DNA of 64,000 nucleotides from an uncultured Eubacteriales bacterium (GTDB taxonomy: Bacteria > Bacillota > Clostridia > Monoglobales > Monoglobaceae). Below the pieces are notes generated by a model. The model was not told the DNA's origin. It did not search any database and was given only the letters and a program-made list of their open reading frames with translations. The position numbers and the translations under genes are program-made. Shown one piece after another: positions 9,768-18,337 of the stretch (its first letter is position 1; the number at the start of each line of letters is the position of its first letter). Location of the stretch: NCBI GenBank assembly GCA_958352815.1, contig CATWQA010000004.1, positions 45,741-109,740 on the forward strand. Reading direction: 5' to 3'.

Positions 9768-11027
9768 TTAAATATCATCTGGGCCGCAGATATATCCCTT
9801 AATAGCGGAAGCCGCCGCAACAACAGGGCTTGCCAGATATACCTCGGACTTGGGGTGACCCATACGGCCGACGAAGTTTCTGTTGGAGGTTGAGATTGCT
9901 CTCTCGCCCTCTGCCAGAATACCCATGTGTCCGCCAAGGCAGGGGCCGCAGGTAGGCGTTGAAATAATGCAGCCTGCGTCCATAAATATGTCAAACAGAC
10001 CCTCCTTCATTGCCTGACGGTAAATCGTCTGGGTTGCGGGGATAATTATGGCTCTCATGTTCTTTGCCACATGCTTGCCCTTGAATACCTGAGCCGCCTT
10101 CTGCAGATCCTCAAGTCTGCCGTTTGTGCAGGAACCGATTACGCACTGGTCCAGCTTAACCTCTCCCACCTCGTCAATAGTCTTGGTGTTCTCGGGCAGG
10201 TGGGGGAACGCAACCGTGGGCTTGAGGGCTGACAGGTCAATATCGTACACCTGCTCATACTCCGCGTCATCGTCGGCGGTGTATACTGTATATTCACGGT
10301 CAACTCTCTCGTCAAGATAAGCCTTTGTGATTTCGTCAACCTCAAAAATGCCGTTCTTTCCTCCTGCCTCAATTGCCATGTTCGCCATGGTGAGACGGTC
10401 GTCAATAGAAAGGTATTTAAGGCCGTCGCCTGTGAACTCCATAGACTTGTAGAGGGCTCCGTCAACGCCTATCATACCGATTATGTGCAATATAACATCC
10501 TTACCTGAAATCCACTTCGCGGGCTTTCCCGTCAGGTTAAACTTAAGAGCGGAGGGAACCTTAAACCATGCCTCGCCCGTTGCCATTCCCGCAGCCATAT
10601 CGGTGGAGCCTACGCCTGTTGAAAAAGCGCCGACCGCACCGTATGTACAGGTGTGAGAGTCCGCACCTATAATAACCTCTCCGGGAGCAACCAAGCCCTT
10701 TTCGGGGAGCAGAGCGTGCTCAACGCCCATCTCGCCTACGTCATAGAAATTGGTAACGTCCTTTTCACCTGCAAATTCACGGCACATCTTACAGTGCTCT
10801 GCGGACTTAATGTCCTTGTTGGGAGTGAAGTGGTCAAGGACAATAGATACCTTATCCTTATCAAAAACCTTGTCAAAGCCTGCCGCCTTAAACTCCTTAA
10901 TGGCAACAGGAGTGGTAACATCATTTCCCAAAACCATATCCAGCTTCGCGCGGATTAACTGACCGGGCTTAACACTGTCCAATCCTGCGTGAGCTGCCAA
11001 TATTTTTTGAGTCATTGTCATACCCAT
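9768..11027 (-). CDS. leuC: 3-isopropylmalate dehydratase large subunit
   Basis: A 419-residue aconitase-family subunit that isomerises 2-isopropylmalate to 3-isopropylmalate, or citramalate to 3-methylmalate in CimA-dependent isoleucine synthesis. The [4Fe-4S] ligands are visible in VIGSCTNGR and PTCGPCLGG, with the GADSHTCTYGA motif near the N-terminus. The length fits the short LeuC type that pairs with ~160-residue LeuD. Three closely spaced ATGs exist (11027, 11021, 11015); the first is chosen because AAAGGA lies 11 bases before it. It is the first gene of leuCDB, downstream of a consensus promoter and divergent from a LysR regulator. Confidence 0.97.
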   Translation of the reverse strand: MGMTMTQKILAAHAGLDSVKPGQLIRAKLDMVLGNDVTTPVAIKEFKAAGFDKVFDKDKVSIVLDHFTPNKDIKSAEHCKMCREFAGEKDVTNFYDVGEMGVEHALLPEKGLVAPGEVIIGADSHTCTYGAVGAFSTGVGSTDMAAGMATGEAWFKVPSALKFNLTGKPAKWISGKDVILHIIGMIGVDGALYKSMEFTGDGLKYLSIDDRLTMANMAIEAGGKNGIFEVDEITKAYLDERVDREYTVYTADDDAEYEQVYDIDLSALKPTVAFPHLPENTKTIDEVGEVKLDQCVIGSCTNGRLEDLQKAAQVFKGKHVAKNMRAIIIPATQTIYRQAMKEGLFDIFMDAGCIISTPTCGPCLGGHMGILAEGERAISTSNRNFVGRMGHPKSEVYLASPVVAAASAIKGYICGPDDI

Positions 11028-11069
11028 GTTTTTCAGTCCTTTCTTGTTTTAAATATCTCTTTAACTTAC

Positions 11070-11098
11070 ATTATACTATTTCTTTACCCGTTTGTAAA
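11070..11098 (-). promoter_or_regulatory. Sigma-70-type promoter of leuCDB
   Basis: On the minus strand TTTACA (11098-11093) and TATAAT (11075-11070) are separated by exactly 17 bases, about 45 bases upstream of the leuC start. It lies in the divergent spacer with the LysR gene, where a LysR-type regulator usually binds. Confidence 0.8.
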
Positions 11099-11118
11099 GA
11101 ATTTTAATTAACTTACAG

Positions 11119-11147
11119 TTGAATTATATCATATGATGTGTTATAAT
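11119..11147 (+). promoter_or_regulatory. Promoter of the LysR regulator, with an internal palindrome
   Basis: TTGAAT (11119-11124), 17 bases, TATAAT (11142-11147). The spacer contains the palindrome ATCATATGAT (11128-11137), and the ends ATTATA/TATAAT are themselves inverted. A LysR-type autoregulatory site here is an inference from position. Confidence 0.65.
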
Positions 11148-11190
11148 ACAAATATATATAATTTATAATATGCATAAAATTTAGTTATAG

Positions 11191-12066
11191 GTGAAGAATA
11201 TGGTTAATATAGGGAACTTAAACCGTTATGAGGTTTTTATTTGCGCAGCGGAGTGCGGCAGTATTTCAGGGGCGGCGGAGAAGCTGTTTATATCCCAGCC
11301 TGCCGTCAGCTCCTGCATAAAAAAGCTGGAGGAGAGCCTGGGGTGCAGCCTGTTTATCAGAAAGTCCAAGGGGGTCGAGCTTACAGAGAGCGGACGCTTG
11401 CTCTACGAGGGAGCCCACATTGCCCTTGCCTCTCTCTATGAGACCGAGAACAACCTAAGGCATCACATGGAGCGAAGCCGAATAAGAATAGCTGCCAGTA
11501 ACGTGCTGTGCAAGTACATGCTTATGGGGTACTTAAAGAGGTTTACGGAAAATAATCCCGACACGGACGTTTCTATAATATGCACCTCCTCAGCCCAGGC
11601 GGAAAAGCTCCTTGCCGAGTGTAAAATTGACGTTGCACTTATGGCAAAGCCTGAGGAGCACGCATTTGAGTATTATCCCATAGGGAAGATTGAGGATATT
11701 TTTGTGTGCACTCCCTCATATTTGGAGAAGCTGGGAGGCGGAAATATTTTTGAAAGGGGCAACATAATGCTCCTTAACAAGGAGAACGTTTCCAGAATGC
11801 ACGTTGACGGCTATTTTGCCGATACCGGCATAGTTCCCCGCCATGTGTTGGAGGTAAACGAAATGGATTTGCTCATTGAGTTTGCAAAAATAGGTATAGG
11901 GGTGTCCTGCGTGGTGAAGCAGTTTGTGGAAAAGGAGCTGCGGAGCGGGGAGCTGGTCGAGGTTGAACTGAGCGTCCCTGTTCCCCCCAGGGAAGCGGGC
12001 TTTTTGTATAATAAGAATATTATGCCGGTGAATGAAAATGTACTGAAGCTGATTTCAAGGCTGTAA
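11191..12066 (+). CDS. LysR-family transcriptional regulator, probable regulator of leuCDB
   Basis: A 291-residue LysR-type regulator. It has an N-terminal winged helix-turn-helix (AAECGSISGAAEKLFISQPA, VSSCIKKLEESLGCSLFIR, then LTESGRLL) and a C-terminal periplasmic-binding-like effector domain of ~200 residues. The start is GTG 11191 or ATG 11200; neither has a strong Shine-Dalgarno, and ATG 11200 gives the more usual N-terminus. It is divergently transcribed from leuC with 163 bases between them, the classic arrangement for a LysR regulator controlling its neighbour. Control of leucine/isoleucine genes and the identity of the ligand are inferred. Confidence 0.9.
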   Translation: MKNMVNIGNLNRYEVFICAAECGSISGAAEKLFISQPAVSSCIKKLEESLGCSLFIRKSKGVELTESGRLLYEGAHIALASLYETENNLRHHMERSRIRIAASNVLCKYMLMGYLKRFTENNPDTDVSIICTSSAQAEKLLAECKIDVALMAKPEEHAFEYYPIGKIEDIFVCTPSYLEKLGGGNIFERGNIMLLNKENVSRMHVDGYFADTGIVPRHVLEVNEMDLLIEFAKIGIGVSCVVKQFVEKELRSGELVEVELSVPVPPREAGFLYNKNIMPVNENVLKLISRL

Positions 12067-12088
12067 AATTGTTTTACAACCTCGGAAC

Positions 12089-12181
12089 TTTTGATAAAGG
12101 CTTTGCCTTTGAAACCATTGCCGAGCCCATATTCCGCCATACCAAGCCGCGGCGGCAATGTTGTCAAAGCCTTTATCAAAA
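12089..12181 (+). repeat. 93-bp terminal-inverted-repeat element, full copy 1
   Basis: Begins TTTTGATAAAGGCTTTG and ends with its inverse CAAAGCCTTTATCAAAA (one mismatch, GTCAAAG). The interior carries GAGCCCATATTCCGCCAT and AAGCCGCGGCGGCAATG. Three other full-length 93-bp copies lie at 20120-20212 (inverted), 30404-30496 and 42378-42470. No coding capacity is seen. Confidence 0.85.
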
Positions 12182-12199
12182 TATTGCCACTGGGACGGG

Positions 12200-12333
12200 C
12201 AGGTTTTATAAAAAGCCCCTCATGGGGTTTGGGGCGGAGCCCCAATCGGTTTCCCCGAAGGGGAAAACCGACCCCGCCCGGGTCTGGCGGGCGGAACCGG
12301 GCTAGGCTTTGGTTTTAAAGGCGAAGCCTTTTT
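12200..12333. repeat. Hairpin-rich repeat block abutting the cimA stop codon
   Basis: Contains GGGGTTTGGGGCGGAGCCCC, a stem GGTTTCCCC/GGGGAAAACC, and a half copy of the 93-bp element end (12311-12333, AAAGGCGAAGCCTTT). The same block occurs inverted at 20034-20119 and directly at 35770-35860. On the minus strand the last hairpin follows cimA immediately and may serve as its 3' end. Confidence 0.65.
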
Positions 12334-13927
12334 AAATGCCTTCTTTCATAAGCTTATACACAACAGACTCTACAAGGGCTTTCCAGGAGGCGTCAATAAC
12401 GTCTGTGGAAACGCCCACCGTTGTCCAGCTTCCCGTTTCGTCCGAGCTCTCAATCAAAACCCGAACCTTTGCGCCAGTTGCCTTTTGGGGCTCCAGCACA
12501 CGAACCTTATAGTCGGTCAGGTGAACATCGCTGAGTACCGGGTAAAAGCCCTCCAGAACACGGCGCAGGGCGTTATCGAGAGCGTGGACAGGTCCGTCTC
12601 CCTCGGCGGCGGTGATTTCTGTTCTGTCGCCCACACTGATTTTAATAATAGCGGAGGAGCTGAACTTATCATGGCTGGGCTCGTCAACTATTGTCTTGAA
12701 GTAGTTTAAAGTGAAGTACTCTTTCTTTTGTCCCAGAATTTCCTTGACCAAAAGCTCAAAGCTCGCCTCTGCTGCCTCAAAGGAGTACCCCTCATATTCA
12801 AGCTGCTTAACCCTGTCGCATATCTCTGCGATTTCGGGAGAGTCCTTGGTGAGAGAGGGCGCTATTTTATGGATCTTCTTCAGCACCGTTCCCCGTCCCG
12901 CAACCTCGCTCATCAAAAATCTGCGCTCATTGCCCACGCTTTTGGGAGAGATATGCTCAAAGGAGGAGGAGTCCTTTGCCACAGCGTCAATGTGCATACC
13001 CGCCTTGTGAGAAAAGGCAGAGCCGCCTACGTATGGCATACCTTGATAGAGGGATTGGTTGGCAATCTCCGCAATCCAGCGGGCAGTTCTCGTGAAGCGT
13101 TCCAAATTCTTCGGAGGAACGCAGGAATAATTCATCTTAATTTGCAGGTTGGGGATAATGGTTGATAAATTCGCATTGCCGCACCGCTCGCCGTAGCCCA
13201 AATATGTTCCCTGGACGTGCCTTGCTCCTGCGGCCACGGCGGCAATGCTGTTTGCCACGGCGCAGCCGCTGTCGTTATGGCTGTGTATACCTATAACGGT
13301 GCTCGGAAATTCGCGGCAGGTCTTTTCGGTTATTTCCCTAACCTCATGGGGCAGGCAGCCGCCGTTTGTCTCGCACAGGACTATCCTGTCCGCCCCGGCA
13401 GAAACTGCGGCTCTCACAGCCGAGAGGGCGTAGTCGGGGCTGCGCTTAAAGCCGTCAAAATAATGCTCCGCGTCAAATATTACCTCTTTGCCCTTTTCCT
13501 TAAAAAATCTGATTGTGTCTGCAATCATGTTCAGATTTTCCTCAAGGGTGGTCTTGATTATATCGGTGACGTGCATATCCCACGCCTTTCCGAAAACCGC
13601 CACGGCATCCGTGCCTGCACTTAGCAGAGAGGTGCAGTTTTCGTCCTCCTGAGCCGATATGTTTTTCCTGCGTGTTGAGCCAAAGGCCACAAGTTTTGCG
13701 TGGTACAGCCCCTTACTCTTAATCTTGTTGAAAAACTCCAAGTCCTTTGGGTTAGAGCCCGGGTTTCCCGCTTCAATATAGTCAACCCCCACATAGTCAA
13801 GAGCCTTAACTATGTTCAGCTTATCTTCTATGGAAAAGGTAATCCCCTCTCCCTGGGAACCGTCCCGCAGAGTTGAGTCAAATATCTCTACAGGGTTTGT
13901 TTCAGCATTTGATTGGTCGAAAAACAA
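12332..13927 (-). CDS. cimA: (R)-citramalate synthase
   Basis: A 531-residue enzyme of the 2-isopropylmalate synthase superfamily that condenses pyruvate with acetyl-CoA to (R)-citramalate, the first step of threonine-independent isoleucine synthesis. The HMGL-type barrel begins IFDSTLRDGSQGEGITF. LVAFGSTRRK, VFGKAWDMHV, FDAEHYFDGFK, IGIHSHNDSGCAVANS and GYGERCGNANL are characteristic of CimA rather than LeuA, and a C-terminal regulatory domain is present. The start is TTG 13927, with GGAGG 8 bases upstream and no in-frame ATG before the catalytic motif. It is the last gene of ilvB-ilvN-ilvC-cimA, separated from ilvC by a strong hairpin. Confidence 0.93.
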   Translation of the reverse strand: MFFDQSNAETNPVEIFDSTLRDGSQGEGITFSIEDKLNIVKALDYVGVDYIEAGNPGSNPKDLEFFNKIKSKGLYHAKLVAFGSTRRKNISAQEDENCTSLLSAGTDAVAVFGKAWDMHVTDIIKTTLEENLNMIADTIRFFKEKGKEVIFDAEHYFDGFKRSPDYALSAVRAAVSAGADRIVLCETNGGCLPHEVREITEKTCREFPSTVIGIHSHNDSGCAVANSIAAVAAGARHVQGTYLGYGERCGNANLSTIIPNLQIKMNYSCVPPKNLERFTRTARWIAEIANQSLYQGMPYVGGSAFSHKAGMHIDAVAKDSSSFEHISPKSVGNERRFLMSEVAGRGTVLKKIHKIAPSLTKDSPEIAEICDRVKQLEYEGYSFEAAEASFELLVKEILGQKKEYFTLNYFKTIVDEPSHDKFSSSAIIKISVGDRTEITAAEGDGPVHALDNALRRVLEGFYPVLSDVHLTDYKVRVLEPQKATGAKVRVLIESSDETGSWTTVGVSTDVIDASWKALVESVVYKLMKEGI

Positions 13928-13959
13928 GGTAACACCTCCGTAAATATTGTCGTTTATTC

Positions 13960-13998
13960 AAAGAGGGTTTTACAGCCCCGGCCGTAAACCCCTCTTTT
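13960..13998. terminator. Strong intercistronic hairpin between ilvC and cimA
   Basis: AAAGAGGGTTTTACAGC pairs with GCCGTAAACCCCTCTTT (two G-T positions). On the plus strand it is followed by TTTTGATTATT; on the minus strand, the coding direction, no long U tract follows. It may be a partial terminator, an mRNA-stability element or an attenuation device ahead of cimA. Confidence 0.55.
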
Positions 13999-14023
13999 GA
14001 TTATTAAAATTTTAATTGACGAA

Positions 14024-15019
14024 TTATTTCTCGTCGTTCCAAGAATACAGCTTTCTGATTTCTCTGCCCACGTGCTCAAGCTGGTGATCAGCCTTAATTC
14101 TTCTTGTAGCGTTAAAGTGGGGACGGTTTACAGCGTTCTCTGTAATCCAGCTCTTTGCAAAGGTACCGTCCTGAATTTCAGCCAGAACCTTCTTCATTTC
14201 CTTCTTTGTATCCTCTGTGATAATTCTCTTGCCGATCTCGTAGTCGCCGTACTCGGCTGTGTCGGAGATAGAAGCTCTCATCTCGCTGAAGCCGCCGTGA
14301 TAGATAAGGTCAACAATCAGCTTCATCTCGTGGATACACTCAAAGTATGCGTTCTGGGGGTCGTAGCCTGCTTCAACCAGAGTCTCAAAGCCTGCTTCCA
14401 TCAGGGCTGTAACACCGCCGCAGAGAACTGCCTGCTCGCCGAACAGGTCTGTTTCCGTCTCCATCTTGAATGTTGTTTCAAGAACGCCTGCTCTTGCGCC
14501 GCCGATACCTGCCGCGTATGCAAGACCGATGTCCATAGCGTTACCTGTAGCGTCCTGAGCAACAGCAACCAGACAGGGAACGCCTTTGCCTGCAACGTAC
14601 TCGCTGCGTACTGTGTGACCGGGTCCCTTGGGGGCGATCATGATTACGTCAACATCCTTGGGAGGCGTAATAAGCTTAAAGTGAATATTGAAGCCGTGAG
14701 CGAACGCCAGAACCTTTCCGGGCTCCAGGTTGGGCTCGATGCTCTCCTTATAGAGAGCTGCCTGCTTCTCATCATTGATGAGTATCATAATGATGTCAGC
14801 CTTCTTTGCGGCTTCAGCGGCAACATAAACCTCAAAGCCTGCTTCTTCGGCGATTTTCCATGATTTGCTGCCCTCGTAAAGACCGATAATAACGTTAACG
14901 CCGCTCTCCTTAAGGTTAAGCGCGTGAGCGTGACCCTGGCTTCCGTAACCGATTACAGCAACGGTCTTGTTGCCCAATAATCCCAAATTACAGTCGCTTT
15001 CGTGATATAACTTTGCCAT
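14024..15019 (-). CDS. ilvC: Ketol-acid reductoisomerase
   Basis: A 331-residue class I enzyme that converts 2-acetolactate or 2-aceto-2-hydroxybutyrate to the dihydroxyacid with NADPH and Mg2+. The Rossmann motif GYGSQGHAHALNLKESG, APKGPGHTVRSEY and the knotted C-terminal domain motifs (ETDLFGEQAVLCGG, ISDTAEYGD) are present. The start is taken at ATG 15019, which has GGAGG 8 bases upstream; the longer frame from TTG 15034 would begin inside that RBS. It lies 34 bases downstream of ilvN in the ilvBNC operon. Confidence 0.97.
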   Translation of the reverse strand: MAKLYHESDCNLGLLGNKTVAVIGYGSQGHAHALNLKESGVNVIIGLYEGSKSWKIAEEAGFEVYVAAEAAKKADIIMILINDEKQAALYKESIEPNLEPGKVLAFAHGFNIHFKLITPPKDVDVIMIAPKGPGHTVRSEYVAGKGVPCLVAVAQDATGNAMDIGLAYAAGIGGARAGVLETTFKMETETDLFGEQAVLCGGVTALMEAGFETLVEAGYDPQNAYFECIHEMKLIVDLIYHGGFSEMRASISDTAEYGDYEIGKRIITEDTKKEMKKVLAEIQDGTFAKSWITENAVNRPHFNATRRIKADHQLEHVGREIRKLYSWNDEK

Positions 15020-15053
15020 TTTAAATTCCTCCAATATGTTATATAAAGTTTAA

Positions 15054-15584
15054 TTATTTTTCAATATGTTCGGCTCTTTCAGCCTCGGTTGCCGTGCCCC
15101 TCTTGAGACCCGTAACGCCTGTGCGAACCAGACCCTCAATCTTAAACTGCTCCATAAGATTGATAAAGGCGTTGATCTTGCTGGGACCGCCTGTGAGCTC
15201 CAGGGTGAGAATTTCTCTGGAAACGTCCACAACGTTGGCTCTGAAAATCTGGCACATCTGCATGATTGCGTCAGAGTCCTTCCTGTCCTTGGAATTAACC
15301 TTAATCAGAACATGCTCACGCAGCACGGCGGTTTCCTTGTGCAGTTCGCATATGTGCTTTACGTCCTCAAGCTTTGCCAGCTGGTTCTGTATCTGATGGA
15401 AGGTGTTTTCATCAGCATGGGTAACAATCGTCATACGTGAGATTTTGGGGTCCTCGGTTTCGCCCACCGAGAGACTGTCAATGTTGTACATACGTCTGGT
15501 GAACAGACCGGAGATACGGCTCAGAACACCTGCGTGGTTCTCAACATAGATTGAAAGAACGTGCATTTCCTTTTTGTCACTCAT
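15054..15584 (-). CDS. ilvN: Acetolactate synthase small (regulatory) subunit
   Basis: A 176-residue regulatory subunit with an N-terminal ACT domain (VLSIYVENHAGVLSRISGLF, RRMYNIDSLSVGETE) and the C-terminal small-subunit domain (LTGGPSKINAFINLMEQFKI, VRTGVTGLKRG). It activates IlvB and confers valine feedback inhibition in the family. The start codon follows the ilvB stop with no gap, and its AAGGAGG lies inside the end of ilvB, indicating translational coupling. Confidence 0.96.
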   Translation of the reverse strand: MSDKKEMHVLSIYVENHAGVLSRISGLFTRRMYNIDSLSVGETEDPKISRMTIVTHADENTFHQIQNQLAKLEDVKHICELHKETAVLREHVLIKVNSKDRKDSDAIMQMCQIFRANVVDVSREILTLELTGGPSKINAFINLMEQFKIEGLVRTGVTGLKRGTATEAERAEHIEK

Positions 15585-17288
15585 TTACTTACCCTCCTTG
15601 TCATCGTCATCGTCTATTTTGATTTCGAGGATAGGCTTCTCAATGGATTGACCGCCGGGAACCATGGGAAGAACCAAATCGTCCTGATGGATAAGGCAGT
15701 TGATAACCGTTGGCTTGTTCCGTGAGCTCTTTGCCGTCTCCAGGGCGTTCTTGAGCTCGTCAATAGTAGAAACGGTAATGCCGTTTGCTCCCAGACCCTC
15801 TGCAACCTTGTTATAATCGGTGAGCTTGTCAAGAGTGGTGTTTGAAAATCTCTTTTCGTAAAACAGCCTCTGCCACTGGCGAACCATGCCCAGAACGTTG
15901 TTGTTCATAATAACTTCAATAACGGGCAAGCCCTGCTTTGCGGCGGTTGACAGCTCCTGCAGGTTCATGTGGAAGCAGCCGTCTCCCGTAACGTTTACAA
16001 CGTAATTATCGGGGTGGGCAACCTGGGTGCCTATAGCCGCACCCAAGCCGAAGCCCATGGTGCCGAGACCCAGTGAAGATACAAAGTGACGGGGCTTTTC
16101 AACGCCGAAATACTGCGCTGCCCACATCTGGTGCTGACCAACGTCTGTAACCAAATATGCGTCGGAGCCTACGGCACTCTTGATTTCTTCTATAATCGCC
16201 ATAGGGGAGAAGCCCTCCTTGTCGCTGTGGATAGAGGGATATTCCTCCTTCCACTTGACAATCTGAGCCATCCATTCCTTGTGCTCAACGGGGGACAGAC
16301 GCTTGTTAAGCTCATCAAGAACAGCCGCCGCGTCGCCGATAATATGGGCGTCGGTTCTGATGTTCTTGTTTATTTCCGCCTTGTCCACATCTATGTGTAC
16401 GATCTTTGCGTTTCTGGCAAAGGTGTTCGGGTCGCATATAACGCGGTCGGAAAACCTTGCGCCCACAGCAATAACCAAATCGCAGTTCTTAACCGCAAGA
16501 GAGGTGGTCTTTGTGCCGTGCATACCGATCATGCCGGTGAAAGCGTCCTCATCGGGAGAAAAGGCGCCGATGCCCATGGTCGTCAGAGTGACGGGGCTGT
16601 CAATCATTTTCTGGAACTTGTGCAGCGCATCGGAAGCTCCTGAGGTAATAACGCCGCCGCCTGCATATATGAGGGGGCGCTTTGAATTATGTATCAGCTC
16701 CGCAACCTTGTCAAAATCGTCGCTCTCGCTTTCGATTACGTAGTTGTTAATCTTCTCGGGGATTTTCTTTTCATACTCGGCGGTTTGAGCCGTCGCGTCC
16801 TTGGTTATATCTATGAGAACCGGCCCCGGACGTCCGGAAGCGGCAATCTTAAACGCCTTTCTGAAGGTGGGAGCAATATCCTCAGCCTTTTTCACAAGGA
16901 AGTTGTGCTTCGTAATCGGCATTGTCACGCCCACAATATCTATCTCCTGAAAAGAGTCCTTACCCAAAAGGTTGGTGACAACGTTACACGTAACGGCAAC
17001 CATGGGGATCGAGTCCATATAAGCGGTTGCTATACCGGTAACAAGGTTTGTGGCTCCGGGACCTGAGGTGGCAAAGCACACGCCGACTTTTCCCGTGCTC
17101 CTGGCATATCCGTCGGCAGCGTGAGCCGCACCCTGTTCGTGGGCTGTCAAAATGTGCTTAATCTTGTCCGAATACTTATAAAAGGAATCATATACGTTCA
17201 AGATAGAGCCGCCGGGATATCCGAAAACCGTGTCAACACCTTGCTCAAGCAAACATTCCAAGATAATATCGGCACCGTTTTTTATCAT
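15585..17288 (-). CDS. ilvB: Acetolactate synthase large (catalytic) subunit
   Basis: A 567-residue thiamine-diphosphate enzyme that forms 2-acetolactate from two pyruvates, or acetohydroxybutyrate from pyruvate and 2-oxobutyrate. The motifs are VFGYPGGSILNVYD, the catalytic glutamate in HEQGAAHAADGYAR, SGPGATNLVTGIATAYMDS, the FAD-domain GIGAFSPDE region, and the ThDP motif GDGCFHMNLQEL with NNNVLGMV. The start is ATG 17288, with AAGGAG 11 bases upstream; a GTG at 17297 sits too close to the RBS. It is the first gene of ilvB-ilvN-ilvC-cimA. No T-box or leader-peptide structure was recognised upstream. Confidence 0.96.
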   Translation of the reverse strand: MIKNGADIILECLLEQGVDTVFGYPGGSILNVYDSFYKYSDKIKHILTAHEQGAAHAADGYARSTGKVGVCFATSGPGATNLVTGIATAYMDSIPMVAVTCNVVTNLLGKDSFQEIDIVGVTMPITKHNFLVKKAEDIAPTFRKAFKIAASGRPGPVLIDITKDATAQTAEYEKKIPEKINNYVIESESDDFDKVAELIHNSKRPLIYAGGGVITSGASDALHKFQKMIDSPVTLTTMGIGAFSPDEDAFTGMIGMHGTKTTSLAVKNCDLVIAVGARFSDRVICDPNTFARNAKIVHIDVDKAEINKNIRTDAHIIGDAAAVLDELNKRLSPVEHKEWMAQIVKWKEEYPSIHSDKEGFSPMAIIEEIKSAVGSDAYLVTDVGQHQMWAAQYFGVEKPRHFVSSLGLGTMGFGLGAAIGTQVAHPDNYVVNVTGDGCFHMNLQELSTAAKQGLPVIEVIMNNNVLGMVRQWQRLFYEKRFSNTTLDKLTDYNKVAEGLGANGITVSTIDELKNALETAKSSRNKPTVINCLIHQDDLVLPMVPGGQSIEKPILEIKIDDDDDKEGK

Positions 17289-17794
17289 AGCAAACACATC
17301 TCCTTTATCGTTATTTTTAAGTTAAAATCTTATAGTACTGTGTAATAACTAAAACTTTATTTTTATACTATACCCATATAATTTTGTTTATATTTGGTAA
17401 AATAATCTGTCGCCTAGCCCTTTTTGAGAGTTTAAGTCGCCTTTGTGAAAGGCGGATAGCAAGCACGGCAGGCTGCCGAAGGCAGCACGTGAGGCGCGCA
17501 GTCCCCGCCGCTTTAGCGGCATATTATACTAAAGCCTTTATCAAAATAGGCGGATTAATGTACAAAGTCTTAGCATTTACATTGTAATAGGGATACCAAA
17601 CAACATACCCGCTTTAAGGCTATTTCATTATTATACAACTCGGAAATAATCTTGTCAATACGTGGGAGGTCAAAAAATTGCCAAATTTGATGGTTTTCAA
17701 ACAATAATTTTGTGTATTTACAGGCAATGAAAAATATGGTAATATAGGCAGTGGCATTTTGTAAATAATAGGCTATGTAAAGGAGGATGGTTTT
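17289..17794. other. Intergenic region with a repeat block and promoters for divergent genes
   Basis: No gene is visible. A repeat block at 17409-17546 contains GCAAGCACGGCAGG, GCACGTGAGGCGCGCAG (also at 26339-26382) and the right end of the 93-bp element (CTAAAGCCTTTATCAAAA, 17529-17546). The AT-rich left part must hold the ilvB promoter, though I could not pick a convincing -35/-10 pair. The right part holds the promoter of the chromate-type transporter genes. Confidence 0.6.
17717..17745 (+). promoter_or_regulatory. Promoter of the chromate-type transporter pair
   Basis: TTTACA (17717-17722) and TAATAT (17740-17745) are separated by 17 bases, about 50 bases before the TTG start, with AGGAGG at 17781-17786. 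Confidence 0.6.
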
Positions 17795-18337
17795 TTGTCA
17801 GAGCTTATTACAATGTTTTTAACCTTTGCCAAGGTGGGGGTTATGACCTTTGGCGGCGGCTACGCCATGCTGCCCATTCTGGAGCGGGAGGTTGTCCAGA
17901 ACAAAAAGTGGGCGACAAGCGAGGAGCTGCTTAATTACTTTGCTGTGGGGCAGTGCACCCCGGGCGTTATTGCGGTGAACACAGCTACCTTTATAGGCTA
18001 TAAAAGGAAAGGAATAGCGGGGGCGATTTTTGCCACTGCGGGAGTTGTTTTTCCGTCTCTGGTAATCATAACGGTTTTGGCGGCGTTTCTGCAAAACTTT
18101 GCCGAGATTGAGGCCGTGCAGAAGGCGTTTGGCGGAATACGCGCCGTGGTTGCCGCTCTTATTATCAATGCGGTTATAAAATTCTTTAAGTCCGGCGTTA
18201 AGGATGTTACGGGAGTTGTCGTATTTGTTCTTGCCTTTATTGTGGCGGGGCTTTTGGGGATTTCTCCGGTATACGTTATAATCGGCGCCCTGATAGTCGG
18301 TTTGGTTGCGGGAAAGCTGGGGAGGTGTAAGGTATAA
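17795..18337 (+). CDS. Chromate transporter (CHR) family half-size subunit 1
   Basis: A 180-residue integral membrane protein. The CHR-family signature is clear: FAKVGVMTFGGGYAMLPIL near the N-terminus, then VGQCTPGVIAVNTATFIGY. About five to six hydrophobic segments follow. The start is TTG 17795, 8 bases after AGGAGG. Family members export chromate or, more often in anaerobes, are of unknown anion specificity; half-size CHR proteins work as pairs. It overlaps the next gene by one base (TAATG), so the two are probably co-translated and heterodimeric. Confidence 0.9.
   Translation: MSELITMFLTFAKVGVMTFGGGYAMLPILEREVVQNKKWATSEELLNYFAVGQCTPGVIAVNTATFIGYKRKGIAGAIFATAGVVFPSLVIITVLAAFLQNFAEIEAVQKAFGGIRAVVAALIINAVIKFFKSGVKDVTGVVVFVLAFIVAGLLGISPVYVIIGALIVGLVAGKLGRCKV

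Noticed and set aside
12069..12318. Overlapping 75-78-codon frames after the LysR gene
   Set aside because: They lie wholly in the repeat block. The same translated pieces (IKALPLKPLPSPYSAIPSRG-like) recur at every copy of the 93-bp element, which shows they are repeat artefacts.
13997..14863. A 288-codon plus-strand frame
   Set aside because: It is the antisense shadow of ilvC and is very Cys/Leu/Val-rich, as expected for the reverse frame of a conserved gene.
17289..17480. T-box or leader-peptide attenuator upstream of ilvB
   Set aside because: No T-box GGTGG-type core, no run of Ile/Leu/Val codons and no terminator/antiterminator pair could be identified.
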